Made by a program: the position numbers and the translations under genes. From an uncultured Selenomonadales bacterium (GTDB lineage Bacteria > Bacillota_C > Negativicutes > Selenomonadales > Selenomonadaceae), in assembly GCA_946407175.1 (NCBI GenBank), contig CAMJNB010000059.1, forward strand, positions 1-7,253: a stretch of DNA of 7,253 nt. The letters run 5' to 3'. The notes under the pieces were generated by a model. It saw nothing but the letters and a program-made list of their open reading frames with translations. It searched no databases and had not been told where the DNA came from. How positions within the stretch are numbered: position 1 is the stretch's first letter; every line of letters begins with the position of its first letter. Below, one piece after another: positions 5,711 to 7,253 of the stretch.

Positions 5711-5755
5711 GTACCCTGTAATGTCTCAGAAACGTTACGGGGTCTTTTGCTTTTT
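5644..5755 (+). ncRNA. candidate antisense copy-control RNA of rep
   Basis: A near-consensus promoter at 5609-5637 and an intrinsic terminator at 5713-5755 define a transcript of about 110 bases with no open frame, complementary to the rep leader. Countertranscribed RNAs with this placement limit initiator synthesis in many plasmids. The terminal hairpin loop CTCAGAA begins CUCA, fitting the YUNR loop motif of such RNAs. Expression is inferred. Confidence 0.5.
5713..5755 (+). terminator. intrinsic terminator of the candidate antisense RNA
   Basis: ACCCTGTAATGT (5713-5724) pairs with ACGTTACGGGGT (5732-5743) over 12 positions, including two wobble pairs, around a 7-base loop. CTTTTGCTTTTT follows. 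It faces away from rep, so it cannot serve that gene. Confidence 0.65.
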
Positions 5756-5816
5756 AAGCAAAAATTAATTACTTAAAGCGTAGCATAAAATGCAGATATT
5801 GACAAGAATTTTTTAT

Positions 5817-5978
5817 TCAACAAAAAATCCCCTGCACAATTACAATGCAGGGGTTCGACCAAAACGGCCGGTCAGTCCGTATGTCGAACTGAAATAGGTA
5901 AACGTCGTAGTTGACGGCAAGCAGGTGGTCACGAACCTTGCACGCTATTTTGAAAGCGTTGTCCTTTACCAACAACCC
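5817..5978 (-). pseudogene. N-acetylmuramoyl-L-alanine amidase fragment behind modB
   Basis: Beginning right after the modB stop and in the same frame, the minus strand encodes GLLVKDNAFKIACKVRDHL, then LAVNYDVYLFQFDIRTDRPF. This matches the Amidase_3 pattern GL-EKD--L-IA-KVRD-L---GYDVY-TR--D, the stretch after the N-terminal zinc-ligand region of cell-wall amidases. The resemblance stops near 5865. The open frame runs on through the terminator hairpin to a TGA at 5819-5817. No start codon, signal peptide or catalytic residues are present. It is a relic of an amidase gene that once lay here, with its 5' end lost by a deletion or insertion abutting modB. The call is by motif recognition only. 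Confidence 0.65.
5822..5853 (-). terminator. intrinsic terminator after modB
   Basis: On the minus strand CCCCTGCA, a 9-base loop and TGCAGGGG (5853 down to 5829) are followed by A-free T-rich sequence beginning A then six T (5827-5822). It would end the mod operon transcript after it passes through the amidase remnant. Confidence 0.8.
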
Positions 5979-6626
5979 CTAACATCGTGTTTTGTGAAAA
6001 TTTAATGCCAAGATAAATATCAGTGAAAACAATGACAGTAGGCAGGTCCATTGAAAAGCCGCGTCATAATCGTTGGCTTGAACTGCCGCGTAAATTGCCG
6101 TTGACATTGTTTGAGTGACACCGGGAATATTTCCGGCAAACATTATCGTTGCGCCAAACTCTCCAATTGCTCTCGTGAAACTCAATACCACTCCCGCCAA
6201 TATTCCGTGACGTGCACCGGGTAAAATTACGCGCAAAAAAATTCTTCGTTCGGATATACCCAATGTTCGTGCCGCGTCGATTATGTTTCTGTCAATCTGA
6301 TTAAAGGCGGCAAGTGTTGTTCGATACATAAGCGGCAAACTCACAACTACCGCCGCAATTACTGCCGCTTGCCACGTGAATACAAGGTTTATGTCGAACT
6401 GCAACAAAAACTTTCCGATGACGCCGCGCCTGCCGAATATCAGCAATAAAAAAAATCCCGCAACAGTCGGCGGAAGTACAAGCGGTAAAGTTAAAATCGC
6501 GTCTGCCAATGCCTTGCAACGTCGCAATTTCGATACGCCGTAAGCCAGAAATATTCCGAGAAAAAAAGTTATCGTTGTTGCCGTCAATGCAACTTTTAAT
6601 GTGACGGCAAGCGGACTGATTTCCAT
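5979..6626 (-). CDS. modB: molybdate ABC transporter permease ModB
   Basis: A 215-residue inner-membrane permease that forms the channel of the ModABC molybdate (or tungstate) importer. It is rich in hydrophobic helices, with TLPLVLPPTVAGFFLLLIFG (residues 46-65) and the ABC-coupling EAA loop DAARTLGISERRIFLRVILP (117-136). The signature SFTRAIGEFGATIMFAGNIPG (149-169) that contacts the substrate path and ModC follows. Length fits the family. The best start is ATG 6626, 4 bases after the modC stop, with GAAGG inside the modC end about 8 bases upstream. A TTG at 6641 would add five residues and overlap modC. Tight coupling implies one transcript and translational linkage. The stop is TAG at 5979-5981, after which the frame continues into an amidase fragment. 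Substrate molybdate is by homology. Confidence 0.93.
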   Translation of the reverse strand: MEISPLAVTLKVALTATTITFFLGIFLAYGVSKLRRCKALADAILTLPLVLPPTVAGFFLLLIFGRRGVIGKFLLQFDINLVFTWQAAVIAAVVVSLPLMYRTTLAAFNQIDRNIIDAARTLGISERRIFLRVILPGARHGILAGVVLSFTRAIGEFGATIMFAGNIPGVTQTMSTAIYAAVQANDYDAAFQWTCLLSLFSLIFILALNFHKTRC

Positions 6627-6630
6627 AAAT

Positions 6631-7253
6631 TCAACCTTCAAGCAAAATCAATTTGTCGGCAGGAAGTTTCAGTTTGAAAGTATCGGCTTGAATTTTTCGC
6701 CAAATTTTTTTGTCAACGTCCCAACGAATCGGCAAGCCTTTAGAATCTTTCGGCGCAACCATCACGCTGAAAAACTTTGTGTCTTCGATAACTTGAAACA
6801 CTGCCACTTCAAAAGTATTTGGAACCTGCGCGGCGTCAGTGTTTACAAACTGCGCGTGGATCGCAACGTAACTTAAGCCGTCGGGAACTTCGGCGGTTGA
6901 ATGCAAAGTGATTTGCCAATCGGCGGCGAAAAGTTTATGCGCGTCAATTTTTTTTGCCTTTGAAATATTTTTGCAACCTGTCATCAAGGTAACCGCCAAA
7001 GTTGCCGGTTTGTTGAAAAGTTCGTGAGTCGTGTTAATCGTGTCGATCTTGCCGCAATTTAATACGGCGATTTTTTTTGCCATTCTGTAAACTTCGCCGA
7101 TGTCGTGTGAAACTAAGAGTGCCGCGCCGTTGTACGCCTTTAAAACTTGAGCCAAATAAATTTCAAGTTGCCATTTTAAAAAATTGTCAATAGCTGAAAA
7201 AGGTTCGTCGAGCAACAAAAATTCAGCGTTAGACATAAGCACCCGCGCAAAAG
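6631..7253 (-). CDS. modC: molybdate ABC transporter ATP-binding protein ModC (5' end outside window)
   Basis: This is the C-terminal 206 or so residues of the ATPase that drives the ModB channel. The visible part starts after the ABC signature (FARVLMSNAEF). It includes Walker B with the catalytic Glu (LLLDEP), the D-loop SAID and the switch histidine in LLVSHDIGEVYRM. After the helical NKPATLAVTLMTGCKNIS block comes a C-terminal accessory domain of about 120 residues (DWQITLHS...YVAIHAQFV...FFSVMVAPKD). It has the position of the TOBE/Mop anion-sensing domain of ModC but lacks its usual motifs. The LTGCKNIS type is familiar to me from anaerobic Firmicutes ModC proteins. The frame runs off the window at 7253, so an internal GTG at 7242 is not the start. 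It overlaps the modB ribosome binding site. Confidence 0.92.
   Translation of the reverse strand, partial: FARVLMSNAEFLLLDEPFSAIDNFLKWQLEIYLAQVLKAYNGAALLVSHDIGEVYRMAKKIAVLNCGKIDTINTTHELFNKPATLAVTLMTGCKNISKAKKIDAHKLFAADWQITLHSTAEVPDGLSYVAIHAQFVNTDAAQVPNTFEVAVFQVIEDTKFFSVMVAPKDSKGLPIRWDVDKKIWRKIQADTFKLKLPADKLILLEG

Noticed and set aside
5898..5998. Plus-strand frame VDGKQVVTNLARYFES as a gene fragment
   Set aside because: It has no start, is closed by TAG at 5895-5897, and lies opposite the much more recognisable amidase fragment.
7242..7253. GTG at 7242 as the start of a short ATPase
   Set aside because: The upstream codons continue the conserved ABC ATPase sequence (FARV) to the window edge, so the gene is cut by the window and not short.

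Overview
The window looks like a low-GC, anaerobic Firmicutes-type chromosome, with Negativicutes as my best guess. The right end carries an ordinary chromosomal molybdate-transport operon (modC then modB, minus strand). The rest is a decaying, plasmid-derived mobile segment. No rRNA, tRNA or CRISPR array is visible. The taxonomic guess rests on the style of the ModBC proteins and is not proven.

Layout, left to right. (1) 1-423: AT-rich, with no gene I trust beyond a possible 3' end at the very edge. (2) 424-1125 (+): a 5'-truncated, frameshifted copy of the replication-initiator-like gene found intact at 4256-5539, followed at 1181-1300 by a decayed copy of the same origin. (3) 1300-1708: hairpins and AT-rich DNA. 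(4) 1709-2554 (+): a gene of 282 codons, probably EthD-like, split by one in-frame amber codon. (5) 2579-2760 (-): a broken IS5-type transposase fragment, then a terminator. (6) 2896-3656 (+): a transfer module, with an oriT-like pair of overlapping inverted repeats resembling pMV158, followed by a MobV/Mob_Pre relaxase that lacks its N-terminal catalytic region. The relaxase frame continues past its stop to 3881. (7) 3868-4150: the replication origin, with an AT-rich tract, two hairpins and three perfect 22-bp tandem iterons. (8) 4214-5539 (-): the intact initiator-like gene with its own terminator. (9) 5585-5755: its leader, which carries a convincing opposing promoter and an intrinsic terminator, so probably a short antisense copy-control RNA. 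(10) 5817-5978 (-): a fragment of an N-acetylmuramoyl-L-alanine amidase fused in frame behind the modB stop, then a terminator. (11) 5979-7253 (-): modB and the 3' part of modC.

The central modules would work together as a small mobilizable, theta-type plasmid: the Rep-like protein acting at the iterons, an antisense RNA limiting Rep, and a MobV relaxase acting at oriT. In this window they sit beside a chromosomal operon. The two rep/origin copies lie in opposite orientations around the relaxase, which suggests an integrated or rearranged plasmid, or two related plasmids that recombined. The best-supported non-routine results are the iteron origin with a decayed second copy, the pMV158-like oriT beside an N-terminally truncated relaxase, and the candidate antisense RNA. 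I do not see a defence system or another wholly new machine.
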